From Sphingomonadaceae bacterium (GTDB taxonomy: Bacteria > Pseudomonadota > Alphaproteobacteria > Sphingomonadales > Sphingomonadaceae), in assembly GCA_024236155.1 (NCBI GenBank), contig JACKLA010000006.1, positions 1 to 64,000 on the forward strand: DNA of 64,000 nucleotides, written 5' to 3'. The notes under the pieces were generated by a model. The model saw only the letters and a list, made by a program, of their open reading frames with translations. It was not told the DNA's origin and made no database searches. The translations under genes and the position numbers were made by a program. Within the stretch, counting starts at the first letter, position 1, and each line of letters begins with the position of its first letter. This document shows, piece by piece, positions 8,649 to 16,353 of the stretch.

Positions 8649-9455
8649 CTATACATCGTCGAAAACGGGCGGGCGCCTCGCCATCCCGGCCATCACAGCT
8701 TCGATCTGGTTCTTCGTGCGCATGATCGCGTGTTGCTCGAGGCTTTCTTCCATCAGCAATCCGTCAGTCGTGCCGTCAACCATGTGATTGGCCAGCCGCT
8801 TCGCCCCGCGGATCGCATGCGGATTGCGATTGGCAATTTCGCTGGCGATGGCGGTTGCGGCGGATACCGGATCGTCATCGACAAAGGTCGCGAGGCCATA
8901 TTCATGCGCCTCCAGCCCGGTGAACTCGCGATTGGTATAGACCAGTTCACGCAGCACATCGTCACGCACCAGCCCGCGCCACAACGCATATCCGCCCATG
9001 TCGGGCACCAGCCCCCATTTCAGTTCCATGATCGCCATGCGCGCTTCGGGATGGACCACGCGGATATCCGCCCCGCTGGCAATTTGCAGGCCGCCGCCAA
9101 AGCACACGCCATGGACCGCCGCAATCACCGGAACCGGGAGCTTGCGCCATTGCGTGGCAACCTGCTGGAACTTGTTGGAATTGCCATAGGTGCGTTCCGT
9201 CAGGGCCGGTTCGTCGGGAGAGGGCTCGCGGCCGAAACTCGACGTATCGAGCCCCGCGCAGAACGACGCCCCCTCACCCGCCAGCACCACAGCACGCAGC
9301 CCCTTCATTTCATGCAGGGCACGGCCCGCGCGAATGATCCATTCGAACATTTCCGGATCGAGCGCGTTCATCTTGTCGGCACGCACCAGCCGCACCTGTG
9401 CAACGCCGTCTGCACCGAGATCGATCGAGACCCGATCGTTTTTCGTGAATTCCAT
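8649..9455 (-). CDS. Enoyl-CoA hydratase/isomerase (crotonase) family protein
   Basis: A 268-residue crotonase-fold protein. The oxyanion-hole segments are visible as LAGEGASFCAGLDTSSFG and VHGVCFGGGLQIASGADIR, followed by MAIMELKWGLVPDMGG, where the family's catalytic acids usually lie. The aspartate in LVPDMGG suggests an isomerase-like or dehydratase-like subgroup rather than classical EchA. It acts in the cytoplasm on acyl-CoA thioesters. It has no operon partner: the next gene on the same strand lies 60 bases away. The substrate is unknown. Confidence 0.88.
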   Translation of the reverse strand: MEFTKNDRVSIDLGADGVAQVRLVRADKMNALDPEMFEWIIRAGRALHEMKGLRAVVLAGEGASFCAGLDTSSFGREPSPDEPALTERTYGNSNKFQQVATQWRKLPVPVIAAVHGVCFGGGLQIASGADIRVVHPEARMAIMELKWGLVPDMGGYALWRGLVRDDVLRELVYTNREFTGLEAHEYGLATFVDDDPVSAATAIASEIANRNPHAIRGAKRLANHMVDGTTDGLLMEESLEQHAIMRTKNQIEAVMAGMARRPPVFDDV

Positions 9456-9516
9456 GTTTCACCTGCCAGGACTATTCCTCCGCATGGTTGCGGATCGGGC
9501 GGCAACTGTCCAGCGA

Positions 9517-9882
9517 TTACACCGCGACCGGTGCAGCTTCGCAATCGAGGAAATAGCCGCCCTGGTCGAGGTCCGTAGCGATCAGGTGACCGAGGTCGAA
9601 CCGTGCCAGCTTGTGACGGACGCGGGCGACCGTCACTGCCACGCGGTTGGTTTCGGGATCGTGCCGCAGGCGCCAGACGTCCTTCAGCAAATCCAGCCGC
9701 GAATGCCGCTCATATGGCGATTCCGCCAGGCGCCAGAACAGCCCGAACTCGCGCGGATGCAGGCGGAGCCAGTCCTCCCCGATCCTCGCATCGCGGTGGA
9801 ACAGGTCGAGCACCACCGGCCCGGCCCGAATATGACGCGGCATTGCCGAAGGATCGTTGATGCCATCGACAGCGCGACCCAT
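9517..9882 (-). CDS. Winged-helix DNA-binding protein (OmpR-type effector domain only)
   Basis: The 121-residue protein consists essentially of one OmpR/PhoB-like winged helix: a beta start (GPVVLDLFHRDARI), LHPREFGLFWRLAES, a recognition-helix region ETNRVAVTVARVRHKL, and the wing LIATDLDQGGYFL. No receiver domain precedes it, so it is a stand-alone DNA-binding protein. It lies 28 bases downstream of the radC-like gene on the same strand and may share its transcript. The targets are unknown. Confidence 0.75.
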   Translation of the reverse strand: MGRAVDGINDPSAMPRHIRAGPVVLDLFHRDARIGEDWLRLHPREFGLFWRLAESPYERHSRLDLLKDVWRLRHDPETNRVAVTVARVRHKLARFDLGHLIATDLDQGGYFLDCEAAPVAV

Positions 9883-9910
9883 CGATCAATCTCCGCAGAT
9901 AATGGGCTTG

Positions 9911-10498
9911 CTACTGGAAGTGCCCGCCAGCCCGCATGCTGTAAATCTTGGACGGGGTGACAATCAGGTGATCGAGCAGCGCGATCTGGAGCTTGTCGGC
10001 AAGGCCAGCCAGTTCATCGGTCGCGCGCTTGTCTGCCTCGCTCGGGCTGCAGACGCCGGAGGGGTGGTTGTGGGCAAGCAGGATACCCTGTGCCCCGACC
10101 GTCAGCGCCCGGCGGAACAGGCTGGCCGAGGTGAGCCTGACCGTGTCCGGCCCGCCAATGCCCATCTCTTCATCGAGAAGGTAACTGTTCGCCGGTCCGC
10201 AGAATATCACCAGCAGCCGTTCTTCCGAGCAGAACCCGATCCGGTCGCGGACATAACCGGCAAGGGCCGGGTCGGAAATGTCGACTGCACGGCTGATCAT
10301 TTCCTCGCGTGTTGCTGCATCGATCAGTTCGCGCGCCGCCAGCAGGAGTTCGCAGCTGCGCGCGAACGGCCCGGCAGCGGCGAGCAGGCGATCCTTCGGT
10401 GCATCGAGCGCCCGCCTGAGGCTGCCGAATTGGGAACGCAGTCGGTCGGCTAGCTCATCGGCGGCATCGCCTGCGAACGGGGCGAGGAGCTGCGCCAT
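9911..10498 (-). CDS. RadC-like JAB-domain protein
   Basis: The 195-residue protein has a short helical N-terminal region (about residues 1-75) and then the RadC JAB/MPN domain. The metalloprotease motif is intact: LLAHNHPSGVCSPSEAD, corresponding to H-x-H-x(7-10)-D, with an upstream acidic residue in the EERLLVIF strand. RadC-type proteins are frequent in genomic islands; no role in DNA repair has been firmly established. The ATG at 10498 overlaps the last 49 bases of the upstream membrane-protein gene, so the two are probably translationally coupled. A longer N-terminus is possible but has no family similarity. Confidence 0.82.
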   Translation of the reverse strand: MAQLLAPFAGDAADELADRLRSQFGSLRRALDAPKDRLLAAAGPFARSCELLLAARELIDAATREEMISRAVDISDPALAGYVRDRIGFCSEERLLVIFCGPANSYLLDEEMGIGGPDTVRLTSASLFRRALTVGAQGILLAHNHPSGVCSPSEADKRATDELAGLADKLQIALLDHLIVTPSKIYSMRAGGHFQ

Positions 10499-10956
10499 GA
10501 CCTGTAGTTGCCGTGGCGCAGAACCCGCTTGTGATGGAGCCATATGCCGAGCCCCAGCGTGATGATCTGCAAATAGGAGGGGGCGACAACCATTATCACA
10601 TAGGCCAGCGGAGATATCTGATCCGCCGCGCCCTTCGCAAAGTGCGCCATCAAGGCGATAATCTGAAATCCTGCCATCCATAGCGTATAGTTCCGATTAG
10701 CCCTGAGTGCGACCGCGACCATGACGGTTGTGACGGCAGCTTCGATAACGAACAGAACAGGGTCGACCTCCATTCCCGACGACTTGTTCCCAAGAACCAA
10801 GGTGTAGAACTTGCTGGACATCGACATTCCGAACAATGTCCATGCCATCCAGCGTTCCGGCCCTTTCCCGACCCGCATTGCCATCACTACGAGGAGAATG
10901 ATGGCCAGGGTATAGGCATAGACTCGATAGTTGTTCCAAAGGTCGAGCGGGGTCAG
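10450..10956 (-). CDS. Small integral membrane protein, apparent CTG start
   Basis: The open frame encodes about 168 residues with several hydrophobic segments: YAYTLAIILLVVMAM, VLFVIEAAVTTVMVAVAL, TLWMAGFQIIALMAHF and the helix before HHKRVL. No ATG, GTG or TTG precedes the first helix. The only plausible site is CTG at 10954-10956, 7 bases after a perfect AGGAGG (10964-10969); starting at GTG 10887 would cut off the first helix. The AGGAGG overlaps the stop codon of the upstream gene, so coupling is likely. I recognise no family. It lies in a cluster with the helical protein and the HTH protein upstream. Confidence 0.6.
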   Translation of the reverse strand: MTPLDLWNNYRVYAYTLAIILLVVMAMRVGKGPERWMAWTLFGMSMSSKFYTLVLGNKSSGMEVDPVLFVIEAAVTTVMVAVALRANRNYTLWMAGFQIIALMAHFAKGAADQISPLAYVIMVVAPSYLQIITLGLGIWLHHKRVLRHGNYRSWRSSSPRSQAMPPMS

Positions 10957-10967
10957 GCTAATTCCTC

Positions 10968-11312
10968 CTAGGCAGGTTCCAGCACCTGGGCTGCCATGTC
11001 AGATCCGATGGCGCTTGGCGAGACGTTGGTCATACCACCTTGGTCGTCTCCGCAAAACTCACGTCCAGCCTTGCTCAGTTCGTCGTGCACGCGCAGCAGG
11101 CTGGTCGACATGGTCAACGCCTGCTGCTCGGCTTGCGTCAGCCGCATTATCGCCCTTTGGCCGGCATCTACGGGAAGTTCGGGATTCTGCCGCGCCTTTA
11201 CGATGGCGAGCTTGAGCTTCGAACATGCGATCATCGCTTCATCGGAAATCGCTTCCGCTTCACGGATGAGCTTGCGGATCGAATAAACATCTTCTTTGGG
11301 AACACTGGTCAT
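10968..11312 (-). CDS. Small helical protein of unknown function
   Basis: The 114-residue protein starting MTSVPKEDVYSIRKLI appears entirely alpha-helical and cytoplasmic, without signal peptide or transmembrane segment. The central region (residues 12-90) is rich in charged and alanine residues and may form a helical bundle. It ends 11 bases before the CTG start of the membrane protein and begins 39 bases after the stop of the HTH protein, so the three genes look like one operon. I recognise no family. Confidence 0.6.
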   Translation of the reverse strand: MTSVPKEDVYSIRKLIREAEAISDEAMIACSKLKLAIVKARQNPELPVDAGQRAIMRLTQAEQQALTMSTSLLRVHDELSKAGREFCGDDQGGMTNVSPSAIGSDMAAQVLEPA

Positions 11313-11351
11313 TTGAGCGGCAACCTCTGTTCTGGGCGAACCGCCCAAAAC

Positions 11352-11909
11352 TCATTCGGACGTCGCGGATTGATCGGTGCGATACTCTGCAACTCCATCC
11401 ATCGCTGCACTCAGGCTTAAAGAGGCCGTGATAACCAGGACAACCAGGGCAATCGTGCCAAAGGCAATCCCGATCATCACGGCAAGCCGGTACAGGACAG
11501 CGTTGTCGCCATCGAGCGCCGCAGGGACAACCACCGGCTCCCGGGATCCCGACCAAGGCACATCGATGAGGACGTGATGCGCATCGGAAAGGACGATCTC
11601 GCCGGGGTCGACCCGGGACTGCTTCTGGCCAGCTTCCGGCGATTCCGGCAGCTGAGAATTTGTGCATGCAGGTTTTCTATAGGGGGGCTGTTCCGCCTTG
11701 CCGGCCGCCGTGTTCTCGGCACGGTACAGCTCGACCAGCTCGGGCAGGCTGGCAGCACCGTAGATATCCTTGAGCGCCTTGATGTGCTGGTTGATGCGGC
11801 TTTCGGACACGCCAAGTTCGGCGGCGATCACCTTGATCGGCTGGCGCCGGTCGATCGCCTCCATCACTGCGCGCTGGCGCTGTGTCAGCTTGCGCGACGA
11901 TTCCGCCAC
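11352..11909 (-). CDS. LuxR-type HTH protein with C-terminal membrane anchor
   Basis: From the GTG at 11907-11909 the protein has 185 residues. The N-terminal part (about 5-65) is a GerE/LuxR-type HTH: KLTQRQRAVMEAI, then KVIAAELGVSESRINQHIKAL. A 90-residue polar linker follows, then one transmembrane helix near the C-terminus (LAVMIGIAFGTIALVVLVIT). A membrane-tethered DNA-binding protein could regulate envelope-linked functions, perhaps with the downstream membrane protein. The start is uncertain: TTG at 11978 gives 208 residues but has no Shine-Dalgarno, while AGGAGG at 11930-11935 is 20 bases from this GTG because of an 11-bp duplication described separately. Confidence 0.65.
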   Translation of the reverse strand: MAESSRKLTQRQRAVMEAIDRRQPIKVIAAELGVSESRINQHIKALKDIYGAASLPELVELYRAENTAAGKAEQPPYRKPACTNSQLPESPEAGQKQSRVDPGEIVLSDAHHVLIDVPWSGSREPVVVPAALDGDNAVLYRLAVMIGIAFGTIALVVLVITASLSLSAAMDGVAEYRTDQSATSE

Positions 11910-11920
11910 GATTCCGCCAC
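11899..11920. repeat. 11-bp tandem duplication at the start of the HTH gene
   Basis: On the plus strand the unit GATTCCGCCAC occurs twice in a row (11899-11909 and 11910-11920). On the coding strand this is GTGGCGGAATC twice, placed directly after AGGAGG-N9. The first copy offers a well-spaced GTG that is out of frame; the second copy carries the in-frame GTG. Confidence 0.9.
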
Positions 11921-12013
11921 GATGGATTGCCTCCTGTTGCAACCGTGTGCGTGTAAACCAAGGTTCTGCCTTAGGCAAACAACACAGGCACTCTCATGTC
12001 CCAAAACGGGACA

Positions 12014-13213
12014 TTATGCAGCCGAGCTGTTGATCCCCAGCGAAGCAAAATAGCGTTTGATATTGCGTGCAGCCTGCCGCAACCGTTGCTCGTTTTCAAC
12101 CATGGCAATCCTGACGAAACCCTCGCCTTCCTCACCATAGCCCACGCCCGGCGCAACCGCGACATCGGCATGAGTGAGCAGTTGTTTCGAAAATTCGAGG
12201 CTGCCCATATCCTTGAGCGCGGGTGGCAGGGGTGCCCAGGCGAACATGCTGGCGGGCGGGGCCGGAATGTCCCATCCGGCACGGCCGAACGCCTCGACCA
12301 TCACATCGCGGCGCTTGTGGTAGCGCAGCCGGTTTTCCTCGACCACATCCTGCGGGCCATTCAGCGCGGCACATGCTGCGGCCTGGATCGGAGTGAAGGC
12401 GCCGTAATCGAGATAGCTCTTTACCCGCGTCATCGCGGCGATCAGCTGCTTGTTACCGACCGCGAAACCCATCCGCCAACCGGCCATGGAATAGGTCTTG
12501 GACAGCGAGGTGAATTCTACCGCAACATCCTTCGCACCGGGCACCTGCATGATCGAGGGAGTCGGGTTCCCGTCGTAATAGAGTTCCGAATAGGCGAGGT
12601 CGGACAGGATCCAGACTTCGTTTTCCTTCGCCCAGGCGACCAGCCGTTCGTAGAAAGCGAGGTCGACCACCTCGGCGGTCGGGTTCGATGGGTAATTCAC
12701 CACCAGCACACTCGGGCGCGGAACGGTGAATGCCATCGCGCTGTCCAGCGCGCGCCAGTAATGCTCGTCCGGCGTGGTCGGGACCGAACGGATCGTCGCG
12801 CCGGCAATGATGAAGCCGAAAGTGTGGATCGGATAGGACGGGTTCGGCGCAAGCACCACGTCGCCCGGCGCGGTAATCGCCGTCGCTAGGCTGGCAAGCC
12901 CCTCTTTCGAGCCCATGGTGACAACGATCTCGCTTTCCGGATCGAGTTCGACACCGAAGCGGCGCGCGTAATAATTGGCCTTGGCCTTGCGCAGACCGGG
13001 GATCCCCTTGGACTGCGAATAGCCATGCGCATCGGGCTTGGCTGCAACTTCGCACAGCTTGTCGATCACATGCTGCGGCGGCGGATTGTCGGGGTTGCCC
13101 ATGCCCAGGTCGATGATATCCTTGCCCGCGCGCCGGGCCGCGTGCCGCATCGAATTGACTTCGGCGATCACATAGGGCGGCAGGCGCTTCATGCGGTAGA
13201 AATCGGTATTCAT
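12014..13213 (-). CDS. alaC: Alanine/glutamate-pyruvate aminotransferase AlaC-like
   Basis: A 399-residue fold-type I PLP aminotransferase. The N-terminal substrate segment IIDLGMGNPDNPPP, the asparagine/tyrosine PLP-binding stretch NYPSNPTAEV, ILSDLAYSELYYDG, the Schiff-base lysine in SLSKTYSMAGWRMGF and the C-terminal FVRIAMVENEQRL arginine motif are all present. Overall it resembles the LL-diaminopimelate/AlaC branch that makes alanine from pyruvate and glutamate. It is divergent from the PHA synthase gene, with 127 bases between them. Aspartate or other amino-acid specificity cannot be excluded. Confidence 0.88.
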   Translation of the reverse strand: MNTDFYRMKRLPPYVIAEVNSMRHAARRAGKDIIDLGMGNPDNPPPQHVIDKLCEVAAKPDAHGYSQSKGIPGLRKAKANYYARRFGVELDPESEIVVTMGSKEGLASLATAITAPGDVVLAPNPSYPIHTFGFIIAGATIRSVPTTPDEHYWRALDSAMAFTVPRPSVLVVNYPSNPTAEVVDLAFYERLVAWAKENEVWILSDLAYSELYYDGNPTPSIMQVPGAKDVAVEFTSLSKTYSMAGWRMGFAVGNKQLIAAMTRVKSYLDYGAFTPIQAAACAALNGPQDVVEENRLRYHKRRDVMVEAFGRAGWDIPAPPASMFAWAPLPPALKDMGSLEFSKQLLTHADVAVAPGVGYGEEGEGFVRIAMVENEQRLRQAARNIKRYFASLGINSSAA

Positions 13214-13298
13214 CGGACGGGCTCGTCTCTCCTTCGATCGCGCACGGGATCATGCGCATACGAATCCTAGGCGATTCCCGGTCGCAGAGGAAAGCGGT

Positions 13299-13314
13299 TT
13301 TCGCTATTGCGAAA
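13299..13314. promoter_or_regulatory. Inverted repeat TTTCGC-TATT-GCGAAA before phaC
   Basis: A perfect 6-bp dyad with 4-base spacer ends 26 bases before the PHA synthase start, where it would overlap the transcription start or 5' leader. It could be an operator or a leader hairpin; no binding protein is known. Confidence 0.3.
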
Positions 13315-13340
13315 TCGAAAACACAATTTGGAGCGCGCAA

Positions 13341-15188
13341 ATGGCCGAGCAGCAGGATCCTTTCGGAGCCTTTTTCGACATGCAGGGTGAGGCGATGCGC
13401 GAAATCTTTGCCAAGTTCACCCCTGGCTTCGACGCCGAGGAAGGCAGGCCCGAGACGTCGCAATGGGCTGAAACGGCTGCGCTCATGCAAAAGATGTGGG
13501 CGGACTTCATGGTCGAGAAGACCGGTGGTGACCAGGCGACGAACCCGCTCGATCCGGCACAATGGATGTTGATGACGCAAGGCTGGGCACGTTCGGCCCC
13601 TGCGGCGTTTGAGCCTGCGCAGAAGCTGATGAATGAAAGCATGGAGCTGTGGCAGGGCGTGCTTGGCACGGTGATGGGGCAGGTGACCGGCAAGAAGGAA
13701 GAGGCGCGCGATCTGCCGCGCAAGGACCGCCGTTTTGCCGATCCGGCGTGGCAACAGCACCCGGCCTATGCCCTGCTGCACCAGACCTATCTGATGCTGG
13801 CCGACTATTTCGTGCGTGCGGCAAAGGATGTCGAAGGCGTGCCGGATGACAAGAGGGCGCAGCTCAAATTCGCCACACAGGCACTGGTCGAAGCGATGAG
13901 CCCGGACAATTTCATCGCCACCAACCCGGTCGTGCTGAAGCGAACGATCGAGACCGGCGGGCAGAACCTCGTCAAGGGGCTCGAACACCTGATCAGCGAC
14001 CTGAAGCGGGGCCAGCTGACGCATACCGATGCCGATGCCTTCACATTGGGTGAGAACCTTGCCGCGACGCCGGGCAAGGTCGTTTACGAAACACCGCTCT
14101 ACCAGCTGATCCAGTACAGCCCGTCGACCGACGAGGTCTATGAGGTCCCGCTGGTGATCTTCCCGCCATGGATCAACCGGTTCTACATCCTCGACCTGAC
14201 ACCGAAAAAAAGCTTCATCAAATGGGCGGTCGATCAGGGGCTTACCGTTTTCGTGGTCAGCTGGAAGTCGGCCGATGCCAGCATGAAAGATGTCGTCTGG
14301 GACGATTATATCCGCGGACAGATCGAGGCGATCGACCATGTGCGCGAACGGCTTGGCGTACCGAGCGTCCACACGATCGGCTATTGCGTGGCGGGAACCA
14401 CACTGGCCGCAACGCTCGCAGTGCTCGCTCGCCGCGACGAGGCGGACAAGGTGAAAAGCGCCACCTTCTTCACCGCGCAGGTGGACTTTGAAAAGGCCGG
14501 CGAGTTGCTGCAATTCATCGACAACCAGCAGCTCGACATGATCGGCAAGCTGACACCCGATGGCTATCTCGACGGGCGCTATCTCGCCGCGACGTTCAAC
14601 TCGCTGCGCGGCAAGGACCTGATCTGGAATTATGTCGTCAATAACTACCTGCTGGGTGAGGATTACCCCGCATTCGACCTGCTGCACTGGAATGGCGATG
14701 TCACCAACCTGCCGGCCAAGTGGCATGGCGACTACCTGCGTGACCTCTATCGCGACAACAAGCTGGTCCAGCCCGACGCGCTGAGCGCCGACGGCACGCC
14801 AATCGACCTGACCCGCGTCAAGACCCCGAGCTACATCCAGGCCGGGCGCGAGGATCATATTGCACCTGCTGCGAGCGTCTGGCGCATCACCGATCATTTC
14901 AAGGGTGACGTAACCTTCCTGCTCGCCGGTTCGGGCCACATCGCAGGGGTGGTCAATCCGCCTGCCGCCAACAAATACCAGTACTGGACCGGTGACAGCG
15001 ACGCTGCCTCGCTCGAGGAATTCGTCAACGGGGCAACCGAGCATCCGGGCAGCTGGTGGCCGCACTGGATCGAATGGCTCGAAACCCGGGACGACGCCCG
15101 CGTAGCCGTGAAAGGCACGCGCAAACCGGGCGGAAAAGGCGACAAGGTTATCGAGGAAGCCCCCGGGCGATACGTCAAAACCCGCTGA
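13341..15188 (+). CDS. phaC: Class I poly(3-hydroxyalkanoate) synthase
   Basis: The 615-residue enzyme polymerises (R)-3-hydroxyacyl-CoA into PHA granules. The alpha/beta-hydrolase core carries the lipase-like box GYCVAG with catalytic Cys349, Asp505 in GREDHIAPA and His533 in GSGHIAGV; the conserved W-K-S-A-D-A-S segment and the N-terminal PhaC_N region are present. The length and the absence of a partner PhaE or PhaR subunit fit class I. GGAG lies 7 bases before the ATG. A phasin gene follows 123 bases downstream with its own promoter. No phaA or phaB thiolase/reductase genes are in the window. Confidence 0.96.
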   Translation: MAEQQDPFGAFFDMQGEAMREIFAKFTPGFDAEEGRPETSQWAETAALMQKMWADFMVEKTGGDQATNPLDPAQWMLMTQGWARSAPAAFEPAQKLMNESMELWQGVLGTVMGQVTGKKEEARDLPRKDRRFADPAWQQHPAYALLHQTYLMLADYFVRAAKDVEGVPDDKRAQLKFATQALVEAMSPDNFIATNPVVLKRTIETGGQNLVKGLEHLISDLKRGQLTHTDADAFTLGENLAATPGKVVYETPLYQLIQYSPSTDEVYEVPLVIFPPWINRFYILDLTPKKSFIKWAVDQGLTVFVVSWKSADASMKDVVWDDYIRGQIEAIDHVRERLGVPSVHTIGYCVAGTTLAATLAVLARRDEADKVKSATFFTAQVDFEKAGELLQFIDNQQLDMIGKLTPDGYLDGRYLAATFNSLRGKDLIWNYVVNNYLLGEDYPAFDLLHWNGDVTNLPAKWHGDYLRDLYRDNKLVQPDALSADGTPIDLTRVKTPSYIQAGREDHIAPAASVWRITDHFKGDVTFLLAGSGHIAGVVNPPAANKYQYWTGDSDAASLEEFVNGATEHPGSWWPHWIEWLETRDDARVAVKGTRKPGGKGDKVIEEAPGRYVKTR

Positions 15189-15207
15189 ATTTCAGGGCCT
15201 TCCGCAG

Positions 15208-15228
15208 TTTTTGTGCAGTGCACAAAAA
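15208..15228. promoter_or_regulatory. Perfect dyad TTTTTGTGCA-G-TGCACAAAAA, candidate PhaR operator
   Basis: A 10-bp perfect inverted repeat with one central base lies just upstream of the phasin -35 box. TGCA-centred dyads are the type of site bound by the PHA-sensing repressor PhaR in other alphaproteobacteria. PhaR itself is not encoded in this window. Confidence 0.55.
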
Positions 15229-15232
15229 ATAC

Positions 15233-15260
15233 TTGACTTCGCGTTCGCAATATCTATTTT
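15233..15260 (+). promoter_or_regulatory. Sigma-70 promoter of the phasin gene
   Basis: TTGACT (15233-15238) and TATTTT (15255-15260) are separated by 16 bases, about 50 bases before the phasin start. They are flanked by the two TGCA-type dyads, an arrangement fitting repression. Confidence 0.55.
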
Positions 15261-15275
15261 GTGCACTGCAACAAA
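15257..15275. promoter_or_regulatory. Second TGCA dyad overlapping the phasin -10 region
   Basis: TTTTGTGCA-C-TGCAACAAA repeats the core of the upstream dyad with one base inserted in the right arm. Its position over the -10 box and likely start site suits an operator. Confidence 0.45.
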
Positions 15276-15311
15276 GCGGGGTGTCCCGCGTAACGCACAG
15301 GATACGAAACG

Positions 15312-16112
15312 ATGGCAAGCGAGCCCGTTAGCAAGATCGATGCCGCGGCGGAAAAGGCCTATGCCGAAGCTGCTGCGAAATCGGCAGCCCCGAAGGCTGA
15401 AACCACTGCCGTAAAGGCAGAGGCCCCGGTAACCGCTCCGACAGCGCACAAGGCTGCTCCGGTAAAGAAGGCCGCCACTGCCAAGGCAGCGGCACCGAAA
15501 AAGAAGGTGGCCAAGAAGGCTGCTCCGAAGAAAGCCGCTGCCCCCAAGAAGGCAGTCGCGAAGAAAGCTCCGGCCGTGAAGAAAGCCGCAGCTCCGAAGA
15601 CTGCCAAGCCCAAGGCCTCCACGGCCAAGACGACAACTCCCAAAGTTCCGACGAAGGAAACCATCATGACCAAAGCCAAAGCCCAGACCGCCGACATGAC
15701 CGCCAAGCTGAAGGAAGGCCTCGCCGACCTGCAGGCCCGCGCCAAGACCCTTTATGGCAAGGGTTCGGAACTCGCGACCGAAATGGGCGAATTCACCAAG
15801 GGCAACGCTGAAGCCGTTGTCGAATCGGGCAAGATTTTCGCTGCCGGCGTGCAGGAAATCGCCAAGTCGCAGTTCGAAGACGGCAAGAGCGTTGTCGAAA
15901 CCGTGACTGCCGACGCCAAGGAAATCGCAGCGATCAAGTCGCCGACCGAATTCTTCCAGCTGCAGGGCAAGATTGCCACCCGCAATTTTGACGCTACTGT
16001 CGCTCAGGTATCGAAGACGACCGAAGCATGGGTGAAGCTCGCCAATGACAGCTTCGCACCGATTTCGAGCCGCGTTTCGGTTGCGATGGAAAAGGTCCGC
16101 AAGGCGGCCTGA
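15312..16112 (+). CDS. Phasin with lysine/alanine/proline-rich N-terminal extension
   Basis: The 266-residue protein has two parts. Residues 1-118 are almost only Ala, Lys, Pro, Thr and Val, with repeated AAPKKA/VAKKA units resembling histone H1 or PhaF tails. From about residue 119 (MTKAKAQTADMTAKL) the helical Phasin_2 domain follows, with FAAGVQEIAKSQFEDGKS and the conserved A-x-K-S-P-T-E-F-F-Q-L-Q motif. Phasins coat PHA granules; a basic tail of this type can bind DNA and may link granules to the nucleoid. In Pseudomonas PhaF the tail is C-terminal; here it is N-terminal. A strong terminator follows. Confidence 0.92.
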   Translation: MASEPVSKIDAAAEKAYAEAAAKSAAPKAETTAVKAEAPVTAPTAHKAAPVKKAATAKAAAPKKKVAKKAAPKKAAAPKKAVAKKAPAVKKAAAPKTAKPKASTAKTTTPKVPTKETIMTKAKAQTADMTAKLKEGLADLQARAKTLYGKGSELATEMGEFTKGNAEAVVESGKIFAAGVQEIAKSQFEDGKSVVETVTADAKEIAAIKSPTEFFQLQGKIATRNFDATVAQVSKTTEAWVKLANDSFAPISSRVSVAMEKVRKAA

Positions 16113-16173
16113 ACCATTTGACCAGTTTCTGAGCCGGGTCTCTCCTCTCCCTTTTCCCGGCCAGATATGCCTG

Positions 16174-16204
16174 GGGCCGGACGGTTCGCCGTTCGGCCCT
16201 TTTT
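16174..16204 (+). terminator. Intrinsic terminator after the phasin gene
   Basis: An 11-bp GC-rich stem (16174-16184 with 16189-16199, one G-U pair) with a TTCG tetraloop is followed by T5 at 16200-16204, 62 bases after the phasin stop. Confidence 0.9.
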
Positions 16205-16353
16205 CGTTGACCCCGGGCAGCGTGGACAAATGGTTTGATCCGCACCGCCTTTGCCATTCGTGAACCAAATTGCGCCAAAGGCGGTCGAATTCACCTGCAC
16301 CGCCTCGGGAACTCCCCTTGCGCTGCAGCAAACGCTTACGATATTGGGCCAGC

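Noticed and set aside
12453..15065. An 870-codon minus-strand open frame antisense to phaC
   Set aside because: It is the complement of a well-supported phaC gene and the aminotransferase frame; its translation has no domain and reflects GC-rich codon structure.
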